This document shows, piece by piece, positions 19,732-27,756 of a DNA stretch of 40,643 nt; positions within the stretch are counted from its first letter, which is position 1, and each line of letters starts with the position of its first letter. Location: contig NZ_WBZC01000018.1 in assembly GCF_009017275.1 (NCBI RefSeq), positions 1 through 40,643 on the forward strand. The letters run 5' to 3'. The stretch comes from Alkaliphilus pronyensis (GTDB lineage Bacteria > Bacillota > Clostridia > Peptostreptococcales > Natronincolaceae). A program made the translations under genes and the position numbers. The notes beneath the pieces were generated by a model that had not been told where the DNA came from, did no database searches, and saw only the letters and a program-made list of their open reading frames with translations.

Positions 19732-20160
19732 ATGAAGACATATATGGCAAAGCCAAATGAATTAGACAAAAAATGGTATGTTGTTGACGCAGAAGGAAAA
19801 ACCTTAGGACGCTTAGCATCTGAAGTTGCTAAAATATTAAGGGGAAAGCATAAGCCTGAGTATACTCCACACGTGGATATGGGAGACTTTGTAATCATCT
19901 TAAATGCAGAAAAGGTGCAGTTAACTGGTAAAAAACTAGATCAATCTATGTTTACTTATCATACTGGTTATATTGGTGGTTTAAAGCAAATTTCATTTAG
20001 AAGAATGCTGGCAGAAAAGCCTGAAAAACTAGTATTTAGCACAATTAAAGGTATGCTTCCAAAGACAAGACTAGGAAGACAAATGGTTAAGAAGCTAAAG
20101 GTTTATTCTGGACCAAATCATAATCATGAAGCTCAAAAACCAGAAGCATTAGAATTTTAA
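19732..20160 (+). CDS. rplM: 50S ribosomal protein L13
   Basis: The 142-residue L13 reads [20 protein letters not shown] and contains [29 protein letters not shown]-like TGKKLDQ and [15 protein letters not shown]. Two adjacent ATGs occur (19729, 19732); the second is six bases from GGAGGG and matches family starts, so I prefer it. L13 is an early assembly protein. rpsI follows after 35 nt. Confidence 0.97.
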   Translation: MKTYMAKPNELDKKWYVVDAEGKTLGRLASEVAKILRGKHKPEYTPHVDMGDFVIILNAEKVQLTGKKLDQSMFTYHTGYIGGLKQISFRRMLAEKPEKLVFSTIKGMLPKTRLGRQMVKKLKVYSGPNHNHEAQKPEALEF

Positions 20161-20195
20161 TTAAATACTGATTAAGAAGGGAGGAGCTATTTAAT

Positions 20196-20588
20196 ATGGC
20201 TAAATTAGCATACTACGGAACTGGTAGAAGAAAAAAATCCATAGCTAGAGTTAGACTTGTTCCAGGTGAAGGGAACGTTACAATAAATAAAAGAAATATT
20301 GAAGAATATTTTAACTATGAAACCCTAAGAAGAGAAGTAAAGCACCCTCTTACACTAACTGAAACACTAAGTAATTATGATGTAATTGCTACTGTAAAAG
20401 GTGGAGGCTTTACAGGTCAGGCTGGAGCTTTAAGACAAGGTATTGCAAGAGCACTTGTTAAATCAGATGATGCTTTAAGACCTGCTTTAAAGAAGGCTGG
20501 TTTCTTAACTAGAGATGCAAGAGCAAAGGAAAGAAAGAAATATGGATTAAAGGCTGCAAGACGTGCACCTCAGTTCTCAAAGAGATAA
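20196..20588 (+). CDS. rpsI: 30S ribosomal protein S9
   Basis: The 130-residue S9 contains [35 protein letters not shown] and the C-terminal RRAPQFSKR, whose last Arg reaches the P-site tRNA. ATG follows GGGAGGAG. It ends the rplM-rpsI operon; a strong terminator follows within 20 nt. Confidence 0.98.
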   Translation: MAKLAYYGTGRRKKSIARVRLVPGEGNVTINKRNIEEYFNYETLRREVKHPLTLTETLSNYDVIATVKGGGFTGQAGALRQGIARALVKSDDALRPALKKAGFLTRDARAKERKKYGLKAARRAPQFSKR

Positions 20589-20607
20589 TTTTAAAAAATA
20601 CAAATAT

Positions 20608-20641
20608 AAAAAAAGACTGTCAATGGATAGTCTTTTTTTTA
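20608..20641 (+). terminator. terminator after rpsI
   Basis: An A-rich stem with GACTGTC pairing to GATAGTC (one G-U pair), an AATG loop and a run of eight T. A matching A-run on the left arm means it could also work for the minus-strand gene that ends at 20683. Confidence 0.85.
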
Positions 20642-20682
20642 CTTGTATTAGAAAACAACCACATAACAGCTATATTCAGCGT

Positions 20683-20910
20683 CTAGTTAGAAAAATGCTT
20701 GGAAAAAGAGCTTATATCATCACTTAAGCTATTAATTGTATTAGTAAGGGCCTGAAGCTCAGAAATTAAGCGTGGGTCCTTAACCCTACCGTTATTATTA
20801 TCCACCATTAATAATTGAATAGCAGATAATGCCTCCTGTGTCTTTGTATTATTGCTTCTAATTAAATCCAACTGATCTTTTATTGAATCATAATCTCCTC
20901 TATTATTCAC
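20683..20910 (-). CDS. small protein of unknown function
   Basis: This 75-residue protein is not one I recognise. It is supported by a strong AAAGGAGG site a few bases before its GTG start. It is polar and predicted helical, with heptad-like spacing (IKDQLDLIRSNN, LISELQALTNTINSLSDDI) that suggests a coiled coil; it has no signal peptide, membrane segment or cysteine. It converges on rpsI and diverges from cwlD. Confidence 0.65.
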   Translation of the reverse strand: MNNRGDYDSIKDQLDLIRSNNTKTQEALSAIQLLMVDNNNGRVKDPRLISELQALTNTINSLSDDISSFSKHFSN

Positions 20911-21069
20911 TTAAAAACCTCCTTTGAAGATGCTAATTCTATTTTCTCCTAAAAACTATTAATTAATACTAAAATCAATTTAACAATAAGGAAAGTTTCC
21001 ATGTTTACAAAGCATATATATAAATAAATGTAGCTATTAAAAAATCATAACAGCATACATGTATATAAA

Positions 21070-21185
21070 GAAAACTTAGTTCAGATGGAGTTTTAACTCC
21101 ACCTGAACTCTAGTTGCACTTATTTCGAAGCTTGGCGGCACTTATCTCCCGCTTAAGAAGCGGGAGTGTTAGTAACGCCGCTGAG
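21070..21185 (+). mobile_element. palindromic mini-element, copy 1 (full form, 116 nt)
   Basis: The element lies between two ATAAA pentamers (21065-21069 and 21186-21190). It holds two hairpins: GTTCAG/CTGAAC enclosing TGGAGTT/AACTCCA, and GGCGGC/GCCGCT enclosing CTCCCGCTT/AAGCGGGAG. It matches copy 3 at 70 of 72 positions outside a 44-nt block. It encodes nothing by itself. Two-hairpin ends without terminal inverted repeats, placed next to a fixed short target, recall IS200/IS605 ends and the palindrome-associated elements derived from them; that link is inferred. Confidence 0.7.
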
Positions 21186-21203
21186 ATAAAGGAGGCTAGA
21201 GTA

Positions 21204-21935
21204 TTGAAATTAATAGTTATTAAAAAAACATCCCTTTACATTACTTCATTAATTATAATAGCAATATTAGTACTAATAATAGCAACCTCTTGGCATAAAT
21301 CAATTACAACCTTTAATAGGCTGCCAAGTACAACCAAGACAATAGTTATTGATCCAGGCCATGGAGGAATTGATCCTGGAGCCGTTGGTAGAAGTGGAGT
21401 GGTGGAAAAGGATATAAACTTAGCCATAGCCAAATATCTAAGAGAGTATCTTGAACAAAGTGGCTCCTATGTAATAATGACAAGAGAAACCGATACAGGC
21501 TTATATTCACAGTCGGGGAGTATAAGGAATAAAAAAAATGAAGACCTAAGAAACAGAAAAGATATCGTAAGAAATAGTAAAGGAGATATTTTTATTATAA
21601 TTCATTTAAATAGCTTTCCCCAAAGACAATATTATGGCGCCCAAAGCTTTTATGCCTCTGACAATCCCCAGGGCAAAATGCTAGCGAAAATAATACAAGA
21701 GGAGTTTAAAAACATTTTAGATGAAAATAATAAAAGAGTGGCTTTACCAAAGGACAACATATATCTACTGAGGGGTTTGGAAATACCAACTGTCTTACTT
21801 GAGTGTGGGTTTTTGTCTAACTCAACAGAAGAAAAAAAGCTTGCAGATAAAAATTATCAAAAAAAAATTGCATGGTCTATATATGTGGGAATACAAAGAT
21901 ATTTTGCAGAGGAATATAATACAAATGTGGATTAA
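21204..21935 (+). CDS. cwlD: N-acetylmuramoyl-L-alanine amidase, CwlD type
   Basis: I start at TTG 21204, seven bases after AAAGGAGG, giving 243 residues; the longer reading frame from 21114 translates the mini-element. After one N-terminal membrane segment comes the Amidase_3 domain: VIDPGHGGIDPGA (zinc His), EKDINLAIAKYL, IIIHLNSF (second His) and LLECGFLSN (catalytic Glu). CwlD cleaves the peptide from muramic acid during spore cortex synthesis, making the muramic lactam needed for germination. Its place after rplM-rpsI is common in spore-forming Firmicutes. Confidence 0.88.
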   Translation: MKLIVIKKTSLYITSLIIIAILVLIIATSWHKSITTFNRLPSTTKTIVIDPGHGGIDPGAVGRSGVVEKDINLAIAKYLREYLEQSGSYVIMTRETDTGLYSQSGSIRNKKNEDLRNRKDIVRNSKGDIFIIIHLNSFPQRQYYGAQSFYASDNPQGKMLAKIIQEEFKNILDENNKRVALPKDNIYLLRGLEIPTVLLECGFLSNSTEEKKLADKNYQKKIAWSIYVGIQRYFAEEYNTNVD

Positions 21936-22054
21936 AATTGTGGATAGTTTGGATAAAAGTCAGCTCAATACACAAATAATTATTTAGTTGCCTCTTAAAG
22001 CTACTATGTACTCTTATAATAAAAGCCAAACTGTGGATAATAGCCTGTGGATAA
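21926..22054 (-). promoter_or_regulatory. cluster of DnaA-box-like 9-mers
   Basis: Two perfect DnaA boxes (TTATCCACA on the minus strand) lie at 22032-22040 and 22046-22054. Near matches in the same orientation lie at 21926-21934 (TGTGGATTA), 21939-21947 (TGTGGATAG) and 21948-21956 (TTTGGATAA) as read on the plus strand. The cluster lies between the 3' ends of two convergent genes, so it is unlikely to be a promoter operator. Confidence 0.55.
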
Positions 22055-22055
22055 T

Positions 22056-22087
22056 CTTAATAAAAGAACCACCTCAAGGGAGGTGGT
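22056..22087 (-). terminator. terminator of the holin-like gene
   Basis: ACCACCTC and GAGGTGGT (22068-22087) form an 8-bp stem with a four-base loop. On the minus strand it is followed by TTCTTTTATT, so it serves the minus-strand gene ending at 22099. Confidence 0.75.
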
Positions 22088-22098
22088 ATAAATTAGGA

Positions 22099-22470
22099 CT
22101 AAAAGGTCTTTCCAGGTATAACCATATCAATTAAACCAATAACAATAGCACCTAATATAGCACCTATAACAGTTACACCCATAGCAGGTACAAAAAACTG
22201 GGTAACATAAATTACTATAGCTGCAACAATAAAGCCAGTAAATCCTCTCCCAAAAGGTGTAGCATCAAATTTGGCTACTTTAAAAATAACGTAATCAATA
22301 ATAGTGATAACCAGTGCGGCAATAAGTACACTCCACAAACCATCAATAGAAAAGCCAGGAGTGAGGAATGCAGCTATAGCTATTACAATAGCTGATACTA
22401 TAAATCTGATGATATTACTAACCACGCCCTGTGAACCTTTAGTTCTGCTTTCTCTTCTTTCATTAGACAT
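22099..22470 (-). CDS. phage-holin-superfamily IV (YvlD-like) membrane protein
   Basis: From ATG 22470 (GGGAG eight bases upstream) the protein has 123 residues: a polar N-terminus, MSNERRESRTKG, then about four hydrophobic segments with glycines (IVSAIVIAIAAFLTPGF, VLIAALVITIIDYVIFKVA, GFIVAAIVIYVTQFFVPA, VIGAILGAIVIGLIDMVIPG). Such proteins are annotated as 4-TMS phage holin family but usually occur as chromosomal membrane proteins in stress-related loci, not in phages; no phage genes are near. An ATG six codons upstream is possible. Confidence 0.75.
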   Translation of the reverse strand: MSNERRESRTKGSQGVVSNIIRFIVSAIVIAIAAFLTPGFSIDGLWSVLIAALVITIIDYVIFKVAKFDATPFGRGFTGFIVAAIVIYVTQFFVPAMGVTVIGAILGAIVIGLIDMVIPGKTF

Positions 22471-22567
22471 ATTATATTCTCCCTTCATTTGTTATTTATT
22501 ATAGCATTACATAACAAGTAGATTTTTATGCAAATTTTAAGTAGTAGCTAAGAAGGAGGCTGCTGTA

Positions 22568-23410
22568 ATGAGGAAAAAACTATATACTATTTCAATATCT
22601 AAGAGGATAATATTTTACATTTTACTATGCTGTATACTAGTATTGGTTTTAATAGGCTTTAGTAAACTAGAAAATTCATTTTTTAATAAAAACAGTAGAA
22701 TATCCTCTAACACTACTACAGAAATAAAGGGACGAGTAGCTATAATAATTGATGATTTTGGAAACAATGGTGTAGGCTCAAAGGAAATTTTAGAAATAAA
22801 TAGACCATTAACCTGTGCAGTGATACCTTTTTTAAAAAACACCAAAGCTGATGCAAGGGACATTTTTACTAGTGGACATGAGGTGATAATACATATGCCA
22901 ATGGAGCCACATATTGGTGACCCGAAATGGCTAGGGGAAAAAGGAATAACAGAAGACTTAGAGCTTGAAGTTATAAAAGCAATAGTAGAGGAAGCAATAG
23001 CGGATGTACCCTTCGCGGTTGGTATGAATAATCATATGGGTTCTAAGGTAACTGAAAATAAAAGGATTATGGAGACAATTATCCTAGTTCTAAAGGATAA
23101 TAATATGTATTTTTTAGATAGCAAAACAAGCTCAAAATCAGTTGTTAAAGAGGTGGCAATAGAAAATGAAGTACCCTATTTAGAAAGGCTGGTTTTTTTA
23201 GATAATAGAAAGGATGTTGAATCTATCAAAAAGCAATTAAGGCTGTTAGGTGATTTAGCCATTAAGCATAAAACAGCAGTAGCTATCGGACATGTTGGTC
23301 CAGAAGGGGGAAGGGCTACAGCCAAAGCTATAAAGGAAATGATACCTGAGCTAGAAGCAATGGGAGTAGAAATACTTCCAGCTTCAAAGCTTATAAATAA
23401 TAGTAATTAA
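22568..23410 (+). CDS. divergent polysaccharide deacetylase family protein
   Basis: The 280-residue protein has an N-terminal membrane anchor and then the divergent deacetylase (YibQ/DUF610-like) fold: VAIIIDDFGNNG, TCAVIPFLKNT, GHEVIIHMPMEP, GMNNHMGSKVT, YFLDSKTS and VAIGHVGPEGG. The Asp-Asp and His residues are in place for a metal site. It probably acts on cell-envelope glycans outside the membrane; the substrate is unknown. ATG follows AAGGAGG. Confidence 0.85.
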   Translation: MRKKLYTISISKRIIFYILLCCILVLVLIGFSKLENSFFNKNSRISSNTTTEIKGRVAIIIDDFGNNGVGSKEILEINRPLTCAVIPFLKNTKADARDIFTSGHEVIIHMPMEPHIGDPKWLGEKGITEDLELEVIKAIVEEAIADVPFAVGMNNHMGSKVTENKRIMETIILVLKDNNMYFLDSKTSSKSVVKEVAIENEVPYLERLVFLDNRKDVESIKKQLRLLGDLAIKHKTAVAIGHVGPEGGRATAKAIKEMIPELEAMGVEILPASKLINNSN

Positions 23411-23456
23411 AGGGGAAAAAATATAGCCTTTAAATATGATTAATATCACAAATATA

Positions 23457-23472
23457 TGTGATACACATCACA
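23457..23472 (+). promoter_or_regulatory. Crp/Fnr-type operator upstream of hcp
   Basis: TGTGA-TACACA-TCACA is an exact TGTGA-N6-TCACA palindrome. A -10 like TAATAT lies at 23494-23499, putting the predicted transcription start near 23506 and the palindrome centre at about -41.5, the standard class II activator position. A further TCACA overlaps on the left (23446-23450). Crp/Fnr-family control of hcp is known in anaerobes (for example HcpR); the actual regulator is not in this window. Confidence 0.7.
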
Positions 23473-23531
23473 GCTGTTAAAAACACTTCCTGATAATATG
23501 TTACTAAAGAAAATATATTTGAAAGGATGAT

Positions 23532-25187
23532 ATGATGTCTACTGAAAAAATGTTTTGCCATCAATGTCAAGAAGCAGCAAAAAATACTGGATGTACAGTA
23601 AGGGGTGTATGTGGAAAAACCAGTGATGTTTCTAATCTACAGGATCTATTGATTTATGTATTAAAGGGATTAGCAACATACAACCTTGAGGCTAAAAGGC
23701 TTAAAATTAACAGCATTAAAGTCGATAGATTTATCACACAAAGCTTATTTACAACTATAACAAATGCAAATTTTGACAAAAATGTATTTACTGCTACAAT
23801 AAATGAAGCCTTATTATTAAGACAAGAAGTAAAGACAGCCATATTAAATTCCGGAGGAAGAGTCAATCATATAGACAATGATTCAACTACATGGTTTTCA
23901 AGCTCAGAAGCTGAGTTTCAACAAAAAGCTAAGGAAGTAGGCTTTCTATCTATAGAAAATGAGGATGTACGATCATTAATAAGCTTAATAACCTTTGGGT
24001 TAAAGGGACTAGCAGCATATACAGAGCATGCATTTAACTTAGGCTATGAAGATGAAGAAATATACAGCTTTATGCAGCAGGCACTGGTTGATACACTAGA
24101 TAATAGTAAAACTGCAGATGATCTAGTTGCACTTAATCTTAAGGCAGGTGAGGTAGGAGTAAAGGCTATGGCACTACTTGATAAGGCCAATACATCCACC
24201 TACGGTCACCCAGAAATAACAAGGGTTAATATCGGTGTTAGGAAAAGCCCAGCTATACTTATAAGCGGACATGACTTAAAAGATATGGAGGAGCTTTTGA
24301 AGCAAACTGAGGGCACAGGAGTAGATGTATATACCCATAGTGAAATGCTACCAGCAAATTACTACCCTGCATTTAAAAGGTATAGTCATTTTGTGGGCAA
24401 CTATGGAAATGCATGGTGGAAGCAGGACAAAGAATTTGAAAGCTTTAATGGACCAATCCTTATGACAACAAACTGTTTAGTACCACCAAAGGAATCCTAT
24501 AAGGATAGGGTATACACAACAGGTGCAGTTGGATTTGAAGGGTTAACACATATTCCATTAAAGGAAGATGGGTCAAAGGACTTTTCAAAGATTATTGAGC
24601 ATGCAAAAAAGTGCAAACCACCTATTGAAATAGAAAAGGGAGAAATCATTGGAGGCTTTGCCCACAATACGGTATTAAGCCTTGCTGATAAAGTAGTGGA
24701 AGCTGTTAAATCAGGGGCAATAAAACAATTCTTTGTAATGGCTGGCTGTGACGGACGAATGAAGAGCAGAGACTATTATACAGACTTTGCAAAGGCACTA
24801 CCCAAAGACACAGTAATATTAACCGCTGGCTGTGCTAAATACAAGTATAATAAATTAGATTTAGGAGATATTGGTGGTATTCCTAGAGTATTAGATGCAG
24901 GCCAATGTAATGACTCATACTCATTGGCAGTTATAGCATTAAAGCTTAAAGAGGTATTTGAGTTAAATGATATAAATGAATTACCAATTTCATATAATAT
25001 TGCGTGGTATGAGCAAAAAGCTGTAATCGTATTGTTGGCATTACTACATTTAGGAGTTAAAAATATCCATCTTGGACCAACTCTACCGGCCTTCTTATCA
25101 CCAAATGTGGTAAAAGTACTTGTGGAAAACTTTGGTATTGGTGGAATTACAAATGTAGAAGCTGATGTAAAAATGTTTTTAGAATAA
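23532..25187 (+). CDS. hcp: hybrid cluster protein (hydroxylamine/NO reductase)
   Basis: The 551-residue Hcp has the N-terminal cluster ligands C9, C12, C21 and C27 (CHQC...C...C), and the hybrid-cluster ligands in [25 protein letters not shown] and GQCND. Hcp reduces hydroxylamine and nitric oxide and can act in protein S-nitrosylation. The short cysteine spacing is the anaerobe form. Two adjacent ATGs (23532, 23535) follow AAAGGATGA; the second has better spacing. A lone gene without hcr. Confidence 0.95.
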   Translation: MMSTEKMFCHQCQEAAKNTGCTVRGVCGKTSDVSNLQDLLIYVLKGLATYNLEAKRLKINSIKVDRFITQSLFTTITNANFDKNVFTATINEALLLRQEVKTAILNSGGRVNHIDNDSTTWFSSSEAEFQQKAKEVGFLSIENEDVRSLISLITFGLKGLAAYTEHAFNLGYEDEEIYSFMQQALVDTLDNSKTADDLVALNLKAGEVGVKAMALLDKANTSTYGHPEITRVNIGVRKSPAILISGHDLKDMEELLKQTEGTGVDVYTHSEMLPANYYPAFKRYSHFVGNYGNAWWKQDKEFESFNGPILMTTNCLVPPKESYKDRVYTTGAVGFEGLTHIPLKEDGSKDFSKIIEHAKKCKPPIEIEKGEIIGGFAHNTVLSLADKVVEAVKSGAIKQFFVMAGCDGRMKSRDYYTDFAKALPKDTVILTAGCAKYKYNKLDLGDIGGIPRVLDAGQCNDSYSLAVIALKLKEVFELNDINELPISYNIAWYEQKAVIVLLALLHLGVKNIHLGPTLPAFLSPNVVKVLVENFGIGGITNVEADVKMFLE

Positions 25188-25199
25188 AAAAATAGGCTG

Positions 25200-25245
25200 G
25201 AGGTGAGAATTAACTGCTTTTTCTCACCTCGAACCTCTTTTTTTT
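25200..25245. terminator. bidirectional terminator between hcp and tupA
   Basis: GAGGTGAGAA (25200-25209) pairs perfectly with TTCTCACCTC (25221-25230). On the plus strand a run of eight T follows after seven bases; on the minus strand CAGCCTATTTTTTT follows. It can serve both convergent genes. Confidence 0.7.
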
Positions 25246-25331
25246 AGCTTCTAAAGGCTATACACTACTACCCTTATAGCTTAATGGGTGACCACCTTAG
25301 TTTTTTAGAGAAGCATTACATATTCAATCTA

Positions 25332-26177
25332 TTAATTACCTCCATTGGGAATAAATAAAGCTTCACCATATTTTTCTTTACCGAACTCACCTATAAGATA
25401 CTGCCCCTTTTCTGAAAGCATCCACTGGATAAGCTTTTTAGCCCCATCATAGTTAATACTGGGATTTTTTTTAGGATTAACAGCTATTATACCATACTGA
25501 TTAAATAGAGTAGGATCTCCCTCTACAATAATTTGCAAATCGATTTTACCCTTCATAGATGTGTAGGTTCCTCTGTCTGCTAGAGTGTAGGCATTTTTCT
25601 CGTTAGCCATTTGTATTACTTGACCCATACCCTGACCAACAGAAAAATACCAGTCTCCTGTTGGCTCAATGTCAAGCTGACTCCATAGAGCTAGCTCCTT
25701 TTTATGGGTACCCGAATCGTCCCCTCTTGATATAAAAGTGGCTTTATTGGTATTAATTAAGGCAAAGGCCTCAAGTATATTGTTTTTTGCAAGGGTAGAT
25801 ATGTTAAAGGGATCACTGGATGGACCAATCAAAATAAAGTCATTATACATAACATCAAATCTTTTAACTCCATGGCCTAATTTAACAAATTCATCTTCAG
25901 CAGCCTTGGCATGGGCAAGTATAATGTCTGCATCTCCATCCTCCCCCATTCTTAGGGCTTGTCCTGTTCCTACAGCCACTACCTTTACCTTTACGCCTGT
26001 ATCTTCAGTAAAAACAGGCAAAAGATAATCCAATAAACCGCTGTTTTCAGTGCTGGTGGTTGTTGCCAATATAATTGTTGAGTTTTTGCTGCTTATAAGA
26101 CTACAGGCAGCTGAAAAAGTTATAAGATATACTATTAATATTGCGAAACAAGCTTTTAAAAATATACTTTTATTCAC
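25332..26177 (-). CDS. tupA: tungstate-binding lipoprotein (TupA-like), orphan
   Basis: The 281-residue protein has a signal peptide ending in a lipobox (SAAC), then the TupA pattern ATTTSTENSGLLDYLLP, VAVGTGQALRMGEDGDADI and ISRGDDSGTHKKE. Such proteins bind tungstate (or molybdate) outside the cell. It starts at GTG after AAAGGAGAGG. Neither a permease nor an ATPase gene is next to it, so it must use TupB/TupC encoded elsewhere or have another role. Tungsten would be used by aldehyde oxidoreductases or formate dehydrogenase. Confidence 0.85.
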   Translation of the reverse strand: MNKSIFLKACFAILIVYLITFSAACSLISSKNSTIILATTTSTENSGLLDYLLPVFTEDTGVKVKVVAVGTGQALRMGEDGDADIILAHAKAAEDEFVKLGHGVKRFDVMYNDFILIGPSSDPFNISTLAKNNILEAFALINTNKATFISRGDDSGTHKKELALWSQLDIEPTGDWYFSVGQGMGQVIQMANEKNAYTLADRGTYTSMKGKIDLQIIVEGDPTLFNQYGIIAVNPKKNPSINYDGAKKLIQWMLSEKGQYLIGEFGKEKYGEALFIPNGGN

Positions 26178-26313
26178 TTAATAACCTCTCCTTTAAAAGC
26201 TATAAAGAAACTTACAATTAATCAGGATTTTAAACTATATAATCCTTAAAATATTTTTACATAACACTTTTTAATTATAAAAAAAAATTAAGCCTACTTT
26301 GTAATTTCACTTT

Positions 26314-26342
26314 ATTCTAAGCTTAATTAATAGCTTTGTCAA
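26314..26342 (-). promoter_or_regulatory. promoter of tupA
   Basis: On the minus strand TTGACA (26342-26337), 17 nt and TAGAAT (26319-26314). The predicted leader is about 130 nt and contains an AGGATT/AATCCT hairpin; I do not see a Moco/Tuco riboswitch. The rest of the 26178-26525 gap holds only AT-rich sequence and the DUF1540 binding site. Confidence 0.65.
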
Positions 26343-26525
26343 TTACATGTTAAAACCAGAAGGTATTATACTAAATTTGACATTCAAAGACATCCTTAAT
26401 ATCAAAAATGAATATCCAGTGATAAATTTTAGTGATTGAATTAAATATTTAGCAGGTATAAAAACAAGGCTAATACAAAAAATAATAAAGGTCACATTAA
26501 AATAACCTAATAAGGAGGCTATTAA

Positions 26526-26687
26526 ATGAAGACTAATAAAAAAATCGGTTGTACAGTTACTGAATGTGAATACCACTCTAAAGAAGATGCTTTCTGTAGC
26601 CTGGACCATATAAATGTAGTAAAGCATAAAGATAGGGCTACTAATCAAGAGACAACAGATTGTGGAAGCTTTAAAATGAGTAAGTAG
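26526..26687 (+). CDS. DUF1540-domain small cysteine protein
   Basis: This 53-residue protein starts at ATG 26526 after AAGGAGG. It has the DUF1540 cysteine pattern: GCTVTECEYHS, then FCSLD, and a closing TDCGSF. The four cysteines suggest metal binding. DUF1540 proteins are small and common in Clostridia and Bacilli; their role is unknown. The opposite-strand reading frame here is a shadow. Confidence 0.85.
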   Translation: MKTNKKIGCTVTECEYHSKEDAFCSLDHINVVKHKDRATNQETTDCGSFKMSK

Positions 26688-26696
26688 CATTAAATA

Positions 26697-26735
26697 GAAT
26701 GATAGCAGCTGCATAATACTGCTATCATTTTATCT
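26697..26735 (+). terminator. terminator after the DUF1540 gene
   Basis: ATGATAGCAG pairs perfectly with CTGCTATCAT around a ten-base loop and is followed by TTTATCTT. Confidence 0.8.
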
Positions 26736-26825
26736 TAATAATGTTTAGACTTATCTGCTTTAACTCTTACAATTTAATTATCAGTACATTAATGACTTAA
26801 TTACAAATTCTGAAAATTAAAGCAA

Positions 26826-26860
26826 GACCTCATTAGATAAGAAATCCAATGGGGTTTTAT
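26826..26860 (+). terminator. second terminator-like hairpin
   Basis: GACCTCATTAGAT pairs with ATCCAATGGGGTT (one mismatch, two G-U), followed by TTTATTATATATT. No gene directly precedes it except the already terminated DUF1540 gene. It lies just before the ABC operon promoter and may be a back-up terminator. Confidence 0.45.
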
Positions 26861-26877
26861 TATATATTAAGTAGTTA

Positions 26878-26905
26878 TTGTGTAAAAATGGTTATGTAGT
26901 ATAAT
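26878..26905 (+). promoter_or_regulatory. promoter of the ABC efflux operon
   Basis: TTGTGT (26878-26883), 16 nt and a perfect TATAAT (26900-26905). Transcription from it would include mini-element copy 2 in the leader of the operon. Confidence 0.6.
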
Positions 26906-26921
26906 ATAATAATATAATAAA

Positions 26922-27017
26922 ATAATTAAAAACAGACGTTTGTGAATAACTGCAAGAGTGGCGACACTTAACTCCCCCTTTAGGAAGGGGAATATTAGTA
27001 ATGTCGCCTGTTTAAAA
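26922..27017 (+). mobile_element. palindromic mini-element, copy 2 (divergent)
   Basis: GGCGACA/TGTCGCC encloses a CCCCTT/AAGGGG hairpin in the same architecture as copies 1 and 3, with conserved single-stranded parts CACTTA on the left and TTAGTAA on the right. Base changes in the stems are compensated between copies. It too lies between ATAAA pentamers (26917-26921, 27018-27022), but in very AT-rich DNA, so its exact ends are uncertain. It sits in the leader of the following ABC operon, on the plus strand. Confidence 0.5.
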
Positions 27018-27045
27018 ATAAACTACATGGAATTGGGGTGGAATA

Positions 27046-27756
27046 ATGGCGAATAATTCTTTAATGAAGGTAGAAAACATTAGTAAAATATATCAAATGG
27101 GAGAGGTAGAGGTTACAGCAGCTAAAAATATAAATTTAGAGCTATATCAAGGGGAATTTGTTGTGATTTTAGGCCCCAGTGGCTCAGGTAAAAGCACCCT
27201 ATTAAATATTATTGGAGGTATGGATTTACCTACTGAAGGAAGGGTGTTTTTAAAGGAGGAAGAAATCACTAAATATAATGATAAACGATTAACCAACTAT
27301 CGAAGAGAAAAAATAGGCTTTGTTTTTCAATTTTACAACCTTATGGCCAATCTAACAGCAAGGGAAAATGTAGAGCTTGCCACTGAAATATGTAAGGATG
27401 CTTTAGACATTGATGAAATAATGAAGGCAGTTGGTTTAGAGGATAGAAAAGATCACTTTCCTGCACAAATGAGTGGTGGAGAACAACAAAGGGTGGCTAT
27501 AGCAAGGGCAGTTGCTAAAAATCCATTAATACTTCTCTGTGATGAGCCCACAGGTGCATTGGACTTTGAGACAGGTATTAAAATACTTTCACTGTTAAAG
27601 AAAATAAACAAAGAACTCAATAAAACTGTTGTTATTATAACCCATAATATGCCAATAGGTGATATGGCTGATAGAGTGATAAAAATGAGAAGTGGTGAGC
27701 TGGTGGAAATCAAGGAAAATAAAAATCCAATCCCTCCCGAAAGGATTGAATGGTAA
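27046..27756 (+). CDS. ABC transporter ATPase (MacB/LolD-like)
   Basis: The 236-residue ATPase has Walker A GPSGSGKST, Q-loop FVFQFYNL, signature MSGGEQQR and Walker B LLCDEPTGALD, with the MacB/LolD-type LTARENVELA segment. It powers the FtsX-type permease encoded next, whose start overlaps its stop. ATG follows GGGGTGG. It is the first gene of a three-gene efflux operon. Confidence 0.92.
   Translation: MANNSLMKVENISKIYQMGEVEVTAAKNINLELYQGEFVVILGPSGSGKSTLLNIIGGMDLPTEGRVFLKEEEITKYNDKRLTNYRREKIGFVFQFYNLMANLTARENVELATEICKDALDIDEIMKAVGLEDRKDHFPAQMSGGEQQRVAIARAVAKNPLILLCDEPTGALDFETGIKILSLLKKINKELNKTVVIITHNMPIGDMADRVIKMRSGELVEIKENKNPIPPERIEW

Noticed and set aside
21114-21203. N-terminal 30-residue extension of CwlD
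   Set aside because: It is translation of the mini-element and lies upstream of the AAAGGAGG site; the real start is TTG 21204.
21799-21987. 62-codon plus-strand frame over the end of cwlD
   Set aside because: It overlaps conserved cwlD sequence in another frame and has no binding site.
23441-23461. Inverted repeat TCACA-N6-TGTGA overlapping the hcp operator
   Set aside because: It is in the wrong order for a Crp/Fnr site; the adjacent TGTGA-N6-TCACA fits better, so I treat it as a by-product of the overlapping half-sites.
26178-26313. Molybdenum/tungsten cofactor riboswitch before tupA
   Set aside because: The leader is AT-rich with only one short hairpin and none of the GC-rich stems expected.
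26343-26714. Minus-strand 123-codon reading frame
   Set aside because: It is the shadow of the DUF1540 gene and AT-rich flanks, has no binding site and gives an unlikely hydrophobic product.
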